DNA from: Lithospermum erythrorhizon
Taxonomy: Eukaryota > Streptophyta > Magnoliopsida > Boraginales > Boraginaceae
NCBI GenBank assembly: GCA_019722365.1
Contig: JADFUC010002032.1
Span: 124,001-188,000, forward strand
Reading direction: 5' to 3'
DNA length: 64,000 bases
In this document: piece by piece, positions 20,571 through 31,568 of the stretch
How the letters are laid out: each line of letters starts with the position of its first letter
How positions within the stretch are numbered: position 1 is the stretch's first letter
Made by a program: the position numbers and the translations under genes
The notes under the pieces: model-generated
The model's input: only the letters and a program-made list of their open reading frames with translations
What the model was told of the DNA's origin: nothing
The model's database searches: none

Positions 20571-22687
20571 ACTGCCTCAGGTCGGTCAGTCCTTGAGGTT
20601 AGAATCACCAAGTTCTAGACACCAGAGTCACCAAATCGATGGATGACTCAATTTGCAAAGACTCCACCTGCTCTTAAATAAATCTAACATAACATACATC
20701 CGGTAATAAATCGCTTAAGAAAAATAATCCATCGCAGATTTCCTAACCACACAAAACCTCCATATATACAACAACTGTCAAAGTACAAAATGACAACCAC
20801 ATACAGTCTGAAATCTCAAAATACAACAATATACATTCCAAACTACAACCAAAACAACAAAAAGAAGACTGTGAGGATCTACGGCCACCCGTCTCTCACC
20901 TAAGCACTCAAACCCGATCACACGAACGAATCAGAAACGCTGATGCACCACCTGTCAACCTGGCACAAATAAAAATGCCGCCCATAGCGGTCAGGCGTAG
21001 TACCGGGAAGCTATGAGTACCGATCTCAAGAGTGGAAATTAACCCACACCCACTGCAGTATAACATAACAATCGTTAATTTAGTAGAAAAACATAGATAG
21101 ATTTCCCGCAGTACTACACCATTTGCTGTCATTATAAGATGAAATTATCATTAGCGAAGTTCATGATCATGCTGCATAAATATAAGGTATTCAAATGCGA
21201 CTTTACGATTATCATAAATTCATAGGCCCATCAATTAAACATGCATAGTCTAGTAAAGAACATACAACCATAATCATGCATCTCAAAGAAAACAGTGGCA
21301 ACAATACCCAAATAAAACCACAACTCTACCGACAACACTAGTACTACTCAATCCCACAACTAAACAACTCAATCAACTCAACAATTCAATCAACTCAACT
21401 CAATCAACTCAACAACGCAATCAACTCAACTCAATCAACTCAACAACGCAATCAACTCAACAACTCAACATGATCCCGGATTTCTACAACTAAGGCGCTC
21501 AGAATCAACCTCAACTCAAGTAGGAGAAACTTATACCCGTCGATAAGCTAAACATCACACTGTATGAGGTAAATACATCATGTACTCATACCGGGCATAA
21601 GGCCACTACATCACGCTCATAATCAAGTATAAGGCCACTACATCACGCTTCATACCAAGTACATTACTAACCGGGTAATACAACTCATCATATGTCAACA
21701 ACCCATAAACAACTCATCTAATGTCAATCCAACCAACAAACATCCCGACCCCAAAATGATCAACACAGCCTCGGAAATCAACTCAATCATACACCAACAA
21801 TCAACACAAACATATATAGATAACATGCTCACAATTATCATCAAATTCAACACATTCACGAGAAAGTAAATTAATCTACACCCGTGAGTTAAATACTCAC
21901 CTCGGCTAACAATATGAAACGTCTCGCCTAATCAATCCAAGTGTCGTTTCCCACGCTCCACGCCTAATCACAAACATCCGCAAAAATACAATTACTACTT
22001 ACTACAATCTTAATCCCATTTTAGTTTTTAACTATCCAGCTTACAACAATTATAGAAGCACAACTTAACAATTCTAGGTGAAATATTACTACGCCTAAAA
22101 CGACTAATAAAACAAAGAAATTCCAACCACCCCAACATAATAAATTTCAACCTAAAAGTCAACTAACCTATTCAACACATTTCAATCCTAAAATTGATTA
22201 TTATCACTTCTAACCACATAATCAAGCTCAGATTTGCACTTCCATACCATTTAAAACTCTCAAACTCAAAATCATAAAATAACAAAAAAGTCAACTCTAA
22301 AAAACTTAGGAACTACAACAAAAGTTTTTAACTTTCTTACCTTTTAAAGAAAGGTATAATACGGCTTTAGGAAATGAAAAACCAACTTTTTGTATCTTCG
22401 AGCCAATAAAAGAATCAAGAAATTTTTTTCAAGTGGGACATGAAGCCCAAACAACGAATGGGAAGCAGGGTCAAGTTTGTGATAAGAATGAACGATTTAT
22501 AGTTGAAAAGATATTTAGAATGAAGTGTCTCCTCAGTTTTGGTCATGGCTTTTATTTCTCCACTTTTTCTACATAAAACTTTAATGAAATGATTTCAAAA
22601 TGTGTTATTCCCCACATAAATTACTACTAATAATACAAGTCTCGCATATCAATTTTATTATTCCTTCAAATTATTGTTATCATCACC
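20571..22687 (-). mobile_element. Probable solo LTR of a Ty3/gypsy-type retrotransposon, minus orientation
   Basis: A 2.1-kb block interrupts the 3' non-coding end of the copia element. Copia-like 'CTACTCTATGTTTCATCAG' stops before it, and copia-like tail sequence resumes near 22765. The block has no pol sequence. On the minus strand it is GT-rich, with internal short direct repeats and transcript-like text, as in the long LTRs of chromovirus-type gypsy elements. Suggested ends are TGTGAACG on the left and TTATCATCA on the right, but no target duplication supports them. Assignment to gypsy is inference from composition and length. Confidence 0.5.
21355..21475. repeat. Short tandem repeat of CAATCAACTCAA units within the solo LTR
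   Basis: About 120 bp is built from repeats of 'CAATCAACTCAACAACG' and 'ACTCAATCAACTCAA', forming a ~32-bp higher-order unit present about three times. A second ~32-bp direct repeat, 'AAGGCCACTACATCACGCT', occurs twice at about 21600-21652. Both lie in the presumed gypsy LTR. Confidence 0.85.
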
Positions 22688-22876
22688 GGGTCCCTCCACC
22701 AACCGACATACATATAATATAAATTTAATCGCTAAAAGGATTTTATTATTTCGCTAGCATCGGTTGCATTTCTTTTCCTTACGAGATTTTATCCTACCTA
22801 AGCTTTTCTTTATAAAGTTTAACAAGCGCAACATATGCTTCCAAAGAAACACTTAAATATATTTCAAATGTGGAGC

Positions 22877-23085
22877 TGCTATAAACGGAGCTAACACTTG
22901 TACCCCACAACGTCAAATACGCTTAAAGAATTGTTTTAATTAAATAGTGTTTCTTTGATAAAATTTATGCTATAAATATCCCCATTTCTTCATTGTATGA
23001 TACACCAAAAACTTTCAAGAAAAATCAATTTTAACAATTGAGTACTTTGTGTCAATTTGCTTATTAGATATCCTGCTTTATAACA
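22877..23085 (+). repeat. 3' LTR of the 15.9-23.1 kb copia element
   Basis: Begins TGCTATAAACGGAG and ends TTATAACA. It matches 15898-16108 along nearly its whole length with several indels and substitutions. Divergence is clearly visible by eye, so the insertion is not recent. Confidence 0.85.
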
Positions 23086-23489
23086 AAGTATCTACTATCT
23101 TAAAAATTTATCCAATGAATATTTAGGAACAGGTAATTACATTTGAACCTTTCACAAACCACTTTTCTTCTTGATAATAATTGATTTGAATACTAAAAAT
23201 AATAAAATAGAGAATCCAATTTTGCAAACAAAATTAAAAATTAGAACCCAAATTTAATGATGTATATAAACATTTGATTTTACAAAAAATTACTCTGATG
23301 TGAGACTGTGAGTGCCAGTGTGTATGCTTCACATGGACCCTTAATGGGATCCATGACTCGATCTAATTCCTCAATACGGCAAATGACTGGATCCTATTTC
23401 TGAATGGGCATAGGAACTCATTACAGTTTGAGGGCAAATATGGAAGGAGGGACTTCAACTAGCAGCTGATGTACAATATGAAACAGAGG

Positions 23490-23860
23490 TGACCAACGAG
23501 GAGACAAAATGGAGCAGGCCGAGGAGTAGTTTTATGAAGGTGAATTGTGATGCAGCAGTAGGCGTTGTGATTAGGAATGATAGGGGAGATTTTGAGGGAG
23601 CTTCCTTCAGATTGTTACCTCACTGAAGAAGGCCATGTGTTAATACAGGGCTGATCTTTCAAGGCAAATGGGTTATACACACATCAAGGTGGAAAGCGAC
23701 TCGCAGCACCTTATTCGCATTATCAACGGACAACTAAAGACGCCACTTGAGATAGATACTATTATTGAGGATATTCATCGCTAAGTACTCGGAGGTAAAA
23801 TTCCAGTATACGACACGACAAAATCAGGGCTTCAGTCCAGCTGTGTCGAAGATCACAGCA
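23490..23860 (+). pseudogene. RNase H-like (RVT_3 type) fragment
   Basis: In one frame the sequence reads 'WSRPRSSFMKVNCDAAV' followed by 'GVVIRNDRGDF'. In a nearby frame it reads 'MGYTHIKVESDSQHLIRIIN'. This is the plant RNase H-like domain common in LINE-derived and hypothetical proteins: the CDAA Asp, the 'IRND G' turn and the 'ESDS' Asp-containing helix are visible. Frames break, and the domain ends close to the LTR at 23926. It is a fragment with no neighbouring LINE reverse transcriptase. Confidence 0.65.
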
Positions 23861-23925
23861 CAACGTTCCAACAAAACTCATTAGGCAGTTGAGCATTTGT
23901 AGGCTCAATAGTTTGATGCAGTAGC

Positions 23926-24069
23926 TGTTGTATTTGTTAGATAGGATTGTATTTAAATTCAAAATAGAGATAGACTTTATCTCATACAAAGTGTAAATCA
24001 ATTGTAACAATTCTCATCATAAATACATAGCAATCTCATATTGGAGATCATTCCTCCAAATTATTTACA
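23926..24069 (+). repeat. 5' LTR of the 23.9-30.4 kb copia element
   Basis: A 144-bp LTR from TGTTGTATTTGTTAG to ATTTACA, just before the primer-binding-like TGGTATCTTGAGC. The same family LTR, inverted, occurs at about 46170-46301 and shares 'AGAGATAGACTTT' and 'TAAATACATA'. Its 3' half recurs at 30309-30391. Confidence 0.85.
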
Positions 24070-24127
24070 TGGTATCTTGAGCTTTGGAGTTTGGATAGAA
24101 TCCTGAATTTTTCCTGGATTTTTCATC

Positions 24128-25200
24128 ATGTCAAACATATCCGAAACTGACACTGAAACCACCAACAATGCTTCTCCTCAAGCAGCAGCAATGGATCCTC
24201 CTCCCTCTCTTTACCTACCCTCCAAAGTCCCCCTCTCAACCAATGCCAAAACTGTTGTCTCTCTGGAACATACCTTCACCAACTTTGCTCGATGGAAGAA
24301 ACTCATAATAATCTTCCTTCGTGGGCATTGTTGATGGAACACTTCCATGTCCTCAACCAAACCATCCCCAATATACTACATGGATTCAATGTGATGATAT
24401 TGCATTAAGTTGGCTCACTGCTACTCTATCAACACCAGTGCTTGAAACATTTCTCAATCATGAGTGCAACTCTTCTTATGAGGCTTGGATTCTTCTTCAG
24501 AAGCTCTTTCTTGATCATGCCTCTGTCACCCAAATGCAACTAAGACACAAGTTTCAACACTTCAAGAAAGGTGACCTCCCTATGGTGGACTATCTCCAAC
24601 AATTGCATTCCATCTACTACAATCTCAAAGTTGTTGGTGAACCACTAAAAGACTCAGATTTAGTGGATCAAACACTACTCGGCCTTCCTTCTACCTTTCA
24701 TGCCTTCAAAACTGTGATCAATGCGCAACTTGTAAGGCCCTCATTCTTAGATATCAGGCCTTTCCTATTAGGAGAAAAAGACAATGTTCTTCTTACACAA
24801 AAAGATCATCCTCTCCTCATATGGTTATGTACTCTTCTACTTGTCCATCTTAAAGGTATACCAATACCAGAAATCAAACACCAAGAGGTCAAGACAAATT
24901 CAATAAGTTCAGAGGTGCATCTCATCACTCCTATAGATCTCAGACCTCTCATCCAACCAACAATCACTCCTATCAGTCCAAACAGGTTAACAATCAAGGC
25001 AGAAATGATGGTCTTCTTGGTGTTGCACCTAACTCTCTTTTGCCTCTCAAAGGATCCAATCACTCATTCACATCTTCCAATTTGCACAAATCTCTTGCAG
25101 CTATGCACTTTGGACGATGATGTTGTCTCTACTTGGTACCTCGGCCAATGGCGCTGCCAGCTCACATGGCAGGTAATCCTAAACTTCTTACCTCTTTAAC
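24128..25200 (+). pseudogene. Copia Gag remnant
   Basis: A start ATG at 24128 opens a 68-codon piece ('MSNISETDTETTNNA'), then the frame shifts by about 24330 into a 292-codon open piece. That piece holds typical copia Gag sequence: 'WIQCDDIALSWLTATLS', 'MQLRHKFQHFKKGDLPMVDY' and 'DSDLVDQTLLGLP'. The C-terminal part no longer shows a clean zinc knuckle. It is the longest open element reading in the window, so decay is comparatively recent here. Confidence 0.85.
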
Positions 25201-25349
25201 TCTATTTTATGGCTCAACTACAGTATTGGTAACTTCCCATAACACATACATGCCACACAACACTACACAATATACAACTCAATAATGTACTTCTTGTTCC
25301 TGCTCTAAAGAAAAATCTTATTTCTATTCAAAAATTATGTCAAGATAAT

Positions 25350-25925
25350 AATTACTTGGCTGAATTCTCCTCTTCTTCACTTGTTGTTAAGGATCAGGCG
25401 ACACAACAACCACAACTCAGTTGCAGTAGCCATGGTTCACTCTATCCATTCACCTCAGCTGCACTTCAAGCCTTTTCCTCACAAGTTGTTTCTGCTGCAC
25501 CACCATCAAGTGATATATGGCATAATCGAGTTGGCCATCCTAACTCAACTGTGCTAGCTAGTTTAGTTGAAAATAAATTCATCTCTTGTAACATTAAATC
25601 TACTGGCATATGCAATGTTTGTCAGTTAGGCAAACATGTCATGAAATCTTTTCTATTCTTCTCTTCCTTTCCTCTTGTTTTCTGATGTATGGGAATCTCT
25701 TGTTTTGTTTCCATCTGAGCCTTAAGTACTATGTTGTGTTCATTGATGCTCACACTAACACACATGGGTGTATCCTTAACAAAAAGAAATCTGATACACC
25801 ATCTGTCCTTTCCACCACGCCCCTACCACTAACTCAACATCACCTACTCTCTCTCATCCTCTCCTATACCGACTACAGCTATTCCCCTATCACAATCTTC
25901 CAATTCACACGTTCTTCCTACTAGA
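25350..25925 (+). pseudogene. Copia protease-integrase junction remnant
   Basis: An open piece at 25356-25685 contains 'DIWHNRVGHPNSTVLASLVE' and 'ICNVCQLGKHV', the His/Cys zinc-binding GAG-pre-integrase region. It is followed by 'YVVFIDAHTNTHG' in another frame near 25728. Most of the integrase core is absent: the reading goes from the start of integrase to the Pro/Ser-rich linker before RT in a few hundred bases, indicating an internal deletion. Confidence 0.8.
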
Positions 25926-26935
25926 ATGGTCACAAGATCTCAAACAGGCAATCTAAAACCAAAGATCATCAAATCTTTAGCTGCTTTCACTCCCAACTCA
26001 GATCTACATTATGTTTTCCATTCCTACTCTGAAGCCAAGACATATCCTCATTGGTGCCAAGCCATGGCCGATGAATACAATGCCTTAACACACAATCACA
26101 CATGGGAACTTGTTCCACCACTTTCCTCTTATAACTTAATTGGTTGTAAATGGATTTTTAGAGTTAAGTTAAATGATGATGGATCTATCTCTTGATATAA
26201 GGCCAGGTTTGTTGCTCAAGGTTATAAACAACAATATGGATTGGATTTTGATAAAACATTTTCTCCTATTGTGAAATCTGCTACAATTCAAACCGTGTTA
26301 ACAATTGAGTGTCTAAGAGAGTTGGGAATTAAGACAATTGGATGTCAAAAATGTATTTTTAAATGGTACATTGACTGAAACTGTATATATGAAGCAACCA
26401 CAAGGCTTCTCTCATCCTGATTTTCCTGACTATCACTGTCTCCTTAAAAAGTCTCTCTATGGGTTGAAACAAGCTCCACGAGCTTGGTTTCACGAAGTGT
26501 CATCATTTCTTCTTAGATAGGGATTTACTAAAAGTAATGCAGATTCCAATATGTTTATATTTCACTCTAATGATGCTATGATGTATTTATTATTATATGT
26601 AGATGACATTATTATTACAGGTTCATCATCCAAACTTGTCAATTGATTTATCACAATATTAAATTATGAGTTCTCTCTTAATGATTTGGGAAGTCTACAC
26701 TTATTTCTTGGCATAGAGGTATCTGAAGTCAAACATGGTTTATTCTTATCACAACAGAAATACATGAAGGAGTTGTTAAAGAAACAAGGATTGCTAAATT
26801 GTACTCCCGTACAAACTCCAATTACTCCTCGAAATTCTGATGTTGATACTACCTCTCTTCTATCTGATTCACACGAGTATTGGTGCATAGTAGGCTCTCT
26901 TTACTACTTGCAGTTTACACCTAATTACATTGCAT
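25926..26935 (+). pseudogene. Copia reverse transcriptase remnant
   Basis: RT begins with 'MVTRSQTGNLKPK' and reads 'WCQAMADEYNALTHNHTWEL', 'GCKWIFRVKLNDDGS' and, after an in-frame stop, '[16 protein letters not shown]'. It continues with '[20 protein letters not shown]', '[13 protein letters not shown]', the catalytic 'LLYVDDIIITGSS' and 'LHLFLGIEVSEVKHGLFLSQ'. It ends at 'YLQFTPNYIAF', where the nested element is inserted. Only a few stops interrupt it. Confidence 0.88.
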
Positions 26936-27417
26936 TTTAATTCCCTTAAATCCCTTCCGAATTTCACAATCAATATAAACGCATTTAAATTTAAGTTGCT
27001 TTAAATAAATGTATTAATAAGAATTTTATACGTGTTCCCCTGTGAAAGGTACCCTGTCATAATCCACTAATAAACCGTAAGATTGCTATGCCGCCAATAC
27101 TACTTATAAAACTATGTTGAGTATTTTCATATACCGAAAAATCTCAACCACAAAAAGCCTCTATCAAGAACAAAGATAAATAAATTCTTCAAGAACAAAA
27201 CTATGTTTCTTTAATAATATTAAAGACCTAATATTATTCTTGGTGATTTAATTTTTCTATTCTATGATTTCAGCGATAAATAAAACTCATAGAAACATCC
27301 TATATTTATAGGCAAACAAAACCACTCTTCAAGGCTAAGAGATATATCCTGGGCTTAAACTCAAATTAGGCAATAATTGTGAGCTAAAACCATCTCAAAT
27401 TAAAGCTCAATTCCAAC
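26935..27417 (-). repeat. 3' LTR of the nested minus-strand element
   Basis: About 480 bp matching 29327-29785. Shared blocks include 'AACTCATAGAAACATCCTAT' and 'AATATTAAAGACCTAATATT'. It is bordered on the inner side by the purine tract expected before a 3' LTR on the minus strand. Confidence 0.82.
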
Positions 27418-29326
27418 AATCTTCCACTTCACACAATTTCGATCATCAGTTTTCAAGCACCATTCTAAAGCAGCCTTCCCGAGTTCATCATCTTAATTTA
27501 ACCTCCTATCAAAGTTCGATCCCAACTTCAGATCTTCTTTCCAATCCCGTAACACTTCGGAATAACACCAATGACTACCGAAGAGACCTAGAATACCCAT
27601 ACTTCTACTCCGTTGACTTTTTTCCTCTCATTCGCATAATCTCCAAGTTTCATTTTGCCTCTCGATCTTCAACTCCGTGCAATCTTGAAAATCTCCAAGT
27701 TTGATTGGTCATCAATGAATTTATCTCTTCTACCTTTCCCATTCCACGCCGATTTAATTTCCTCGATCTAATTCATCAATTTCTATCTTTGGACGTAACA
27801 TCTTTCAACAAGCAAGAAAGTTAATCAAGCAGGGTCGGAAATACTTCTCACCGCGAATTTGAACACGCCGCTAACTCGGGGATGATCTACGCAATACGTA
27901 ACCTGCCGTATCCTTCCTCGCAGTTCCTTCCTACCAACTCATCACCAAACGAAGTATTTATCTCACAATAAGTATCTTTTCACCTTCAATGCATCTTCAT
28001 TTGCACAGCCTCCCGAGAATCTCCCGAGAACCTTCCTCTGAAATGACATCTAGAACAGAATTTCACCAATCCATAACTTTTCTATCTTCGTGAGAAACTC
28101 CCATGTCGAATCTCACCTACTTTCTCCTCGCACCTGCATCCTCTCTTCAACCTCTTCTCGAGAACCGCCAACCAAGCATGTAGTACCCGACCGCCTCTTT
28201 TGCTATTACTCATTACTCCCGAACAACCTTCCGCTACCACTTCGAAGTATTCGATAACTATCACCATCCGTACCGACTCACCGAAATTAAACTCTCCCTA
28301 CCCCTCGAACATACCTCACCTCCTTTGTCGGCCGTAAAGAACCATTCGACAACTTCAGATTCACATCTCCCATACCTACTACATCCAACTGCTCACCATC
28401 GCCAGCATTAACAAATTCCATAATTCCTGGGAACATAATTCACCATTACATCTCTCACACAAGATGCAGTTAAGCCTGCATCTATCCAGAATCAACGGAC
28501 ACATTCAATGCATAAAACCAAAGCGCCGAATAATCAAGCCAACACAACATGAGCATCACCGTTAGCTTTGGTAAAGCTCTTCATGCGACTCCGTCTCTGC
28601 CACAACCCAAAGACACAAGATCAGAATTACTTCTACCTCTACTATGTGATCTCCCACTATTTCCAAAACCTCTTATGTCCTGCTTCTTCCTTCCTACATT
28701 TTAATGCAGTAACCCTTAGCACCTTCATAATTTCATGAAAGCTACGCATTCTGCACAGATACGCCTACAACCACCTTAAGTTCAACCTTGTTACACTTCA
28801 CAAAATTACTAATCACGCCTCATTTCTCCCAACTTTCAACGAAGCCAACAAAATCGGGGCCTTGCATCTCATCATCAACATTAACTTCTACCGTCAACAA
28901 ATTAATTAATAATGCTATTGAAATCATTAAGGCAATCTCACATGGCATTTCTAACATCTTAAATGAACAGTTTTTTTCACGAGAAGCATCTTTATTATTT
29001 GTAGAAGGTTTTCATACAGACGTGATAAAGCCTCTACGCCTTTGTGGTGGTCTCCTTAGCAACGTTAGCACCACGCCTTGACAAACGTCCTGGACACACC
29101 CAAGACCTCGGCTTCCTCTGTCCAATTCTATCCATTCATCCTTATCCATCTTCTCGTGCTTCTCCTTATCATTGTTCACCTTCTTCCGCATAAATAATCC
29201 TCCATACACATCTTCCAACGTGGAAAATCGATTCATCAAATTTCTACGCATGTGTCACAATTTCGCCTGTACCCATTGATTCTAAACTCACAACCAAGCT
29301 ACGGCCGTTCTATCAATACCAATTGC

Positions 29327-29785
29327 TAGGATTTAAGCACTCCCTTAAATCGCCTCGTAGTTTCAAGCAAATCAATAAAAACGACGTAAATTTAAGTGCG
29401 GAAATAAATGCATACACAAGAACTTTATACAAGTTCCTCCCTCAACGTTAAAGCGTACGGCCCTGTCACAGAGAATCCACTAATAAACTGTAAGATCGGC
29501 ATAAGCGCTACCACTAGCTATAAACTATGTCGAGTATTTTCTATACACCGAAAATCTCAACCACAAAGCTCATAAAAAGAAAGATAAACTTAAGTTCTTC
29601 AATATTAAAGACCTAATATTATTTTAGGATGAATTTTCTATTCTATGTATTTCTCGTGATAAATAAAACTCATAGAAACATCCTATATTTATAGGAAAAA
29701 CAAAACCTACCAAGGCCAATGTATATATCCTAGTTAGACTAATAGACAAAAACCGTCTCAAATTGTGTCTTCAATTCCAACACAC
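29327..29785 (-). repeat. 5' LTR of the nested minus-strand element
   Basis: About 460 bp, the partner of 26935-27417, with many substitutions and short gaps between the two. On the minus strand it ends near CCTAGCA, next to a TGGTATTGATAG primer-binding-like stretch. Confidence 0.82.
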
Positions 29786-30391
29786 ATATCACCTACGTAG
29801 AGATCAGCCTCGGCCCATGCATCATCTTTCGTTGCTAATCTCAGTTTTTAAAAGAATCCTAAGGTATCTTCTGCACACCATCGGGCGCATATCAATCACA
29901 TCAGCCTCCTTCATTCCGCATCTCTACATACAAATGATAATGGACAAGGTGTTGTCCTTGAACAAGAAATTCTACTTTAGGCTATCAGGTTCTATTCAAG
30001 TGGAAATCTTGTCTCTGGTCCTCTAAAAGCAGCTATGCCATCTAAAGACAAAAAACTAATATCGAAGTTTCCTCGCCTAAAATTTAAATCACTCAAGCCT
30101 AAACGCCGCTAAAGGATCCGCATACTTTCTTAGTCACAAGACGCTGCCTATGTAATAACATTTCAACTACTTATCTTGTCTACAACCATGTACTTCATTC
30201 AAGATCAAAGTACATTACATTGCTATTGATTATCATTTCATTCGAGAAAAGGCGCTTACTTCATGCATTCAAGTGTTCAATATGCGCTTACTTAATTACA
30301 ACTTGCAGCTATATCGAGATCATTCAATCAAAATTTCATCATAAATACATAGCAATCTCCATATTGAGATCATTCCTCCAAATTATTTACA
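29786..30391 (+). pseudogene. RNase H tail and partial 3' LTR of the 23.9-kb copia element
   Basis: After the nested insert the copia reading resumes with 'KRILRYLLHTIGRISITSAS' near 29847. It then reads 'IAIDYHFIREKALTSCIQ'-like sequence at about 30215-30265, the conserved end of copia RNase H. From about 30309 to 30391 it turns into the 3' half of the element's LTR, ending ATTTACA. The first half of this LTR is deleted or scrambled. Confidence 0.8.
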
Positions 30392-30759
30392 AAGACTTCA
30401 TGCCTTTGACGTATTTGATTCGTAAAAACAAAGCAACACATCTCCTCTTTACAATCTCGTTTATGAGTTTAGTTTGGAAGAATTTGATCGGGGCCAATCA
30501 TCCGTGGGAGAAACTAGACAAGCGAGAGGGCTTAGTGAACAAGAAAGTTTCATTCAATTTTTTGAAAAACATAATTTTATTAATATTTTTCAAAAACTAT
30601 ATTAATTCTTTTAAAAAATATGATGTTCACTCCTAACTTTTTTTCCTTATTTGTATCGATCAAGAAAATCCCTCGGCTCGCCTCTAAATTATTGAATTCA
30701 TTTGACATCTTATTATGGGGTATCGGTTGTGCCTTTGCTCAAAAATTGATGGTCTCCTA
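30392..30759. other. Short gap between two retroelements, no recognised gene
   Basis: AT-rich sequence between the end of the 23.9-kb element and the left LTR of the Sirevirus-like element. An open frame crosses it ('LVWKNLIGANHPWEKLDKRE') but matches nothing I know. It may be remaining host DNA. Confidence 0.3.
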
Positions 30760-31568
30760 TGAAAAGGTGATTGGATGAAATTTTTCTATGACCAGTTTTG
30801 ACTGTTGGATGGCCTGTGTCACGTATGGAACATATGGACTTTATTCGATCAAGTGTTAAAACGATGAAGGGCTCTATGCAAGGCCACTCGCTTATCGCGC
30901 TTTGTTAATTCCGTGAGAAGTCTCAGATCTTTCTATCCAAGAATCCGAAAGGAAATTGCTTGATATTCAAGTAGTCTAGCAAAAGGCAAGTGTTGGAGTT
31001 TTGGCAGACTCATTTCACTTATGGAGTCATGATCTTCTTCAACATCTCTTTCATAAGATGCATCGAAAACTCCTAGGAGTTCTAATACACTATATATATG
31101 GGTGTTAAATTGAAGAAGAAATTATTGAAGACAATTTAATAAAATAGCATTGCCGCAAATTGAAGAATACAAGTTGTTTTGTTTAGTGTAGATCGTATTT
31201 TGTGTTTAGGAGAATTCTCTGGTCTTCTAAACTTATGTACGATTGTTACAACACCTTGTTGTGACAATCCTCGAGAGCTCTCATTATTTTGTATTTGAAT
31301 CGAACACTTGGTGTTGTCAGACAGGCGGATCCTAGACTTAACTTTATAGTGAAGTGTTACTAGTATGCCAGCTTAAATGCGATCATTCGTGTTCTTACTT
31401 ATAACTTATTTTATAGTGAAATTCTCTTTGGGCAACCGCCTGCATTTAGGTTTACTAACTAGTTACCACTTTGTGTGTTCTTTTTACTTTTGCATACTTT
31501 CGTTAGCTTATCAATCCCAGATTACCGTCAGACACAACCTGCAGCATCACAGTGGGTAGTTCACTTTT
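30760..31568 (+). repeat. 5' LTR of the Sirevirus-like element
   Basis: About 810 bp. Its left edge is approximate because similarity to the right LTR begins at 'GTGATTGGATGAAATTTTTC'. It carries the TATA-like ACACTATATATATG near 31088. The primer-binding site after the LTR is not clear. Many positions differ from the right LTR, often TG here versus CG there. Confidence 0.8.

Larger units (their letters stand above)
15898..23085 (+). mobile_element. Ty1/copia element with paired LTRs, interrupted by a probable solo gypsy LTR
   Basis: The LTRs at 15898-16108 and 22877-23085 share long blocks such as 'TTAAATAGTGTTTCTTTG' and 'CAATTGAGTACTTTGTGTCA'. The left LTR is followed by CGTTATCGCC, a form of the primer-binding region seen in several plant copia lineages. 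A GGAGC-ending purine stretch precedes the right LTR. Gag, CCHC, integrase, RT and RNase H remnants lie in order on the plus strand. About 2.1 kb near the 3' end is foreign (20571-22687), so the original element was about 5.1 kb. No target duplication was identified. Confidence 0.85.
26935..29785 (-). mobile_element. Nested minus-strand copia derivative lacking RT, integrase and RNase H
   Basis: Direct repeats at about 26935-27417 and 29327-29785 are LTRs; on the minus strand they start TGTTGGAATTGA. A polypurine tract (GTGAAGTGGAAGA) precedes the left-hand (3') LTR, and a TGGTATTGATAG primer-binding-like site follows the right-hand (5') LTR. The ~1.9-kb interior shows decayed Gag near 28860-29270 ('MDKDEWIELDRGSRG') and protease-domain-like sequence near 28300-28400 ('VNLKLSNGSLRPTKEVRYV'). 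No RT or RNase H is seen, so it was probably moved by a related autonomous element. It lies in the pol gene of the 23.9-kb copia element. Confidence 0.82.
23926..30391 (+). mobile_element. Ty1/copia element with short LTRs, split by a reverse-oriented nested element
   Basis: The 5' LTR (23926-24069) is followed at once by TGGTATCTTGAGC, a primer-binding-site variant. Gag, protease, integrase and RT remnants run from 24128 to 26935. RNase H resumes at about 29786 and reaches 30290, and a partial copy of the LTR end occurs at about 30309-30391 ('CATTCCTCCAAATTATTTACA' region). The middle is interrupted by a minus-strand element (26935-29785). Without that insert the element would be about 3.6 kb. 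It is the best preserved copia reading in the window but still has frame breaks. Confidence 0.87.

Noticed and set aside
20908..21132. 74-codon open frame on the minus strand
   Set aside because: Lies inside the probable solo LTR; no domain recognised.
21355..21660. Possible CRISPR-like direct repeats
   Set aside because: Short tandem repeats without regular unique spacers, in a plant LTR; not a CRISPR array.
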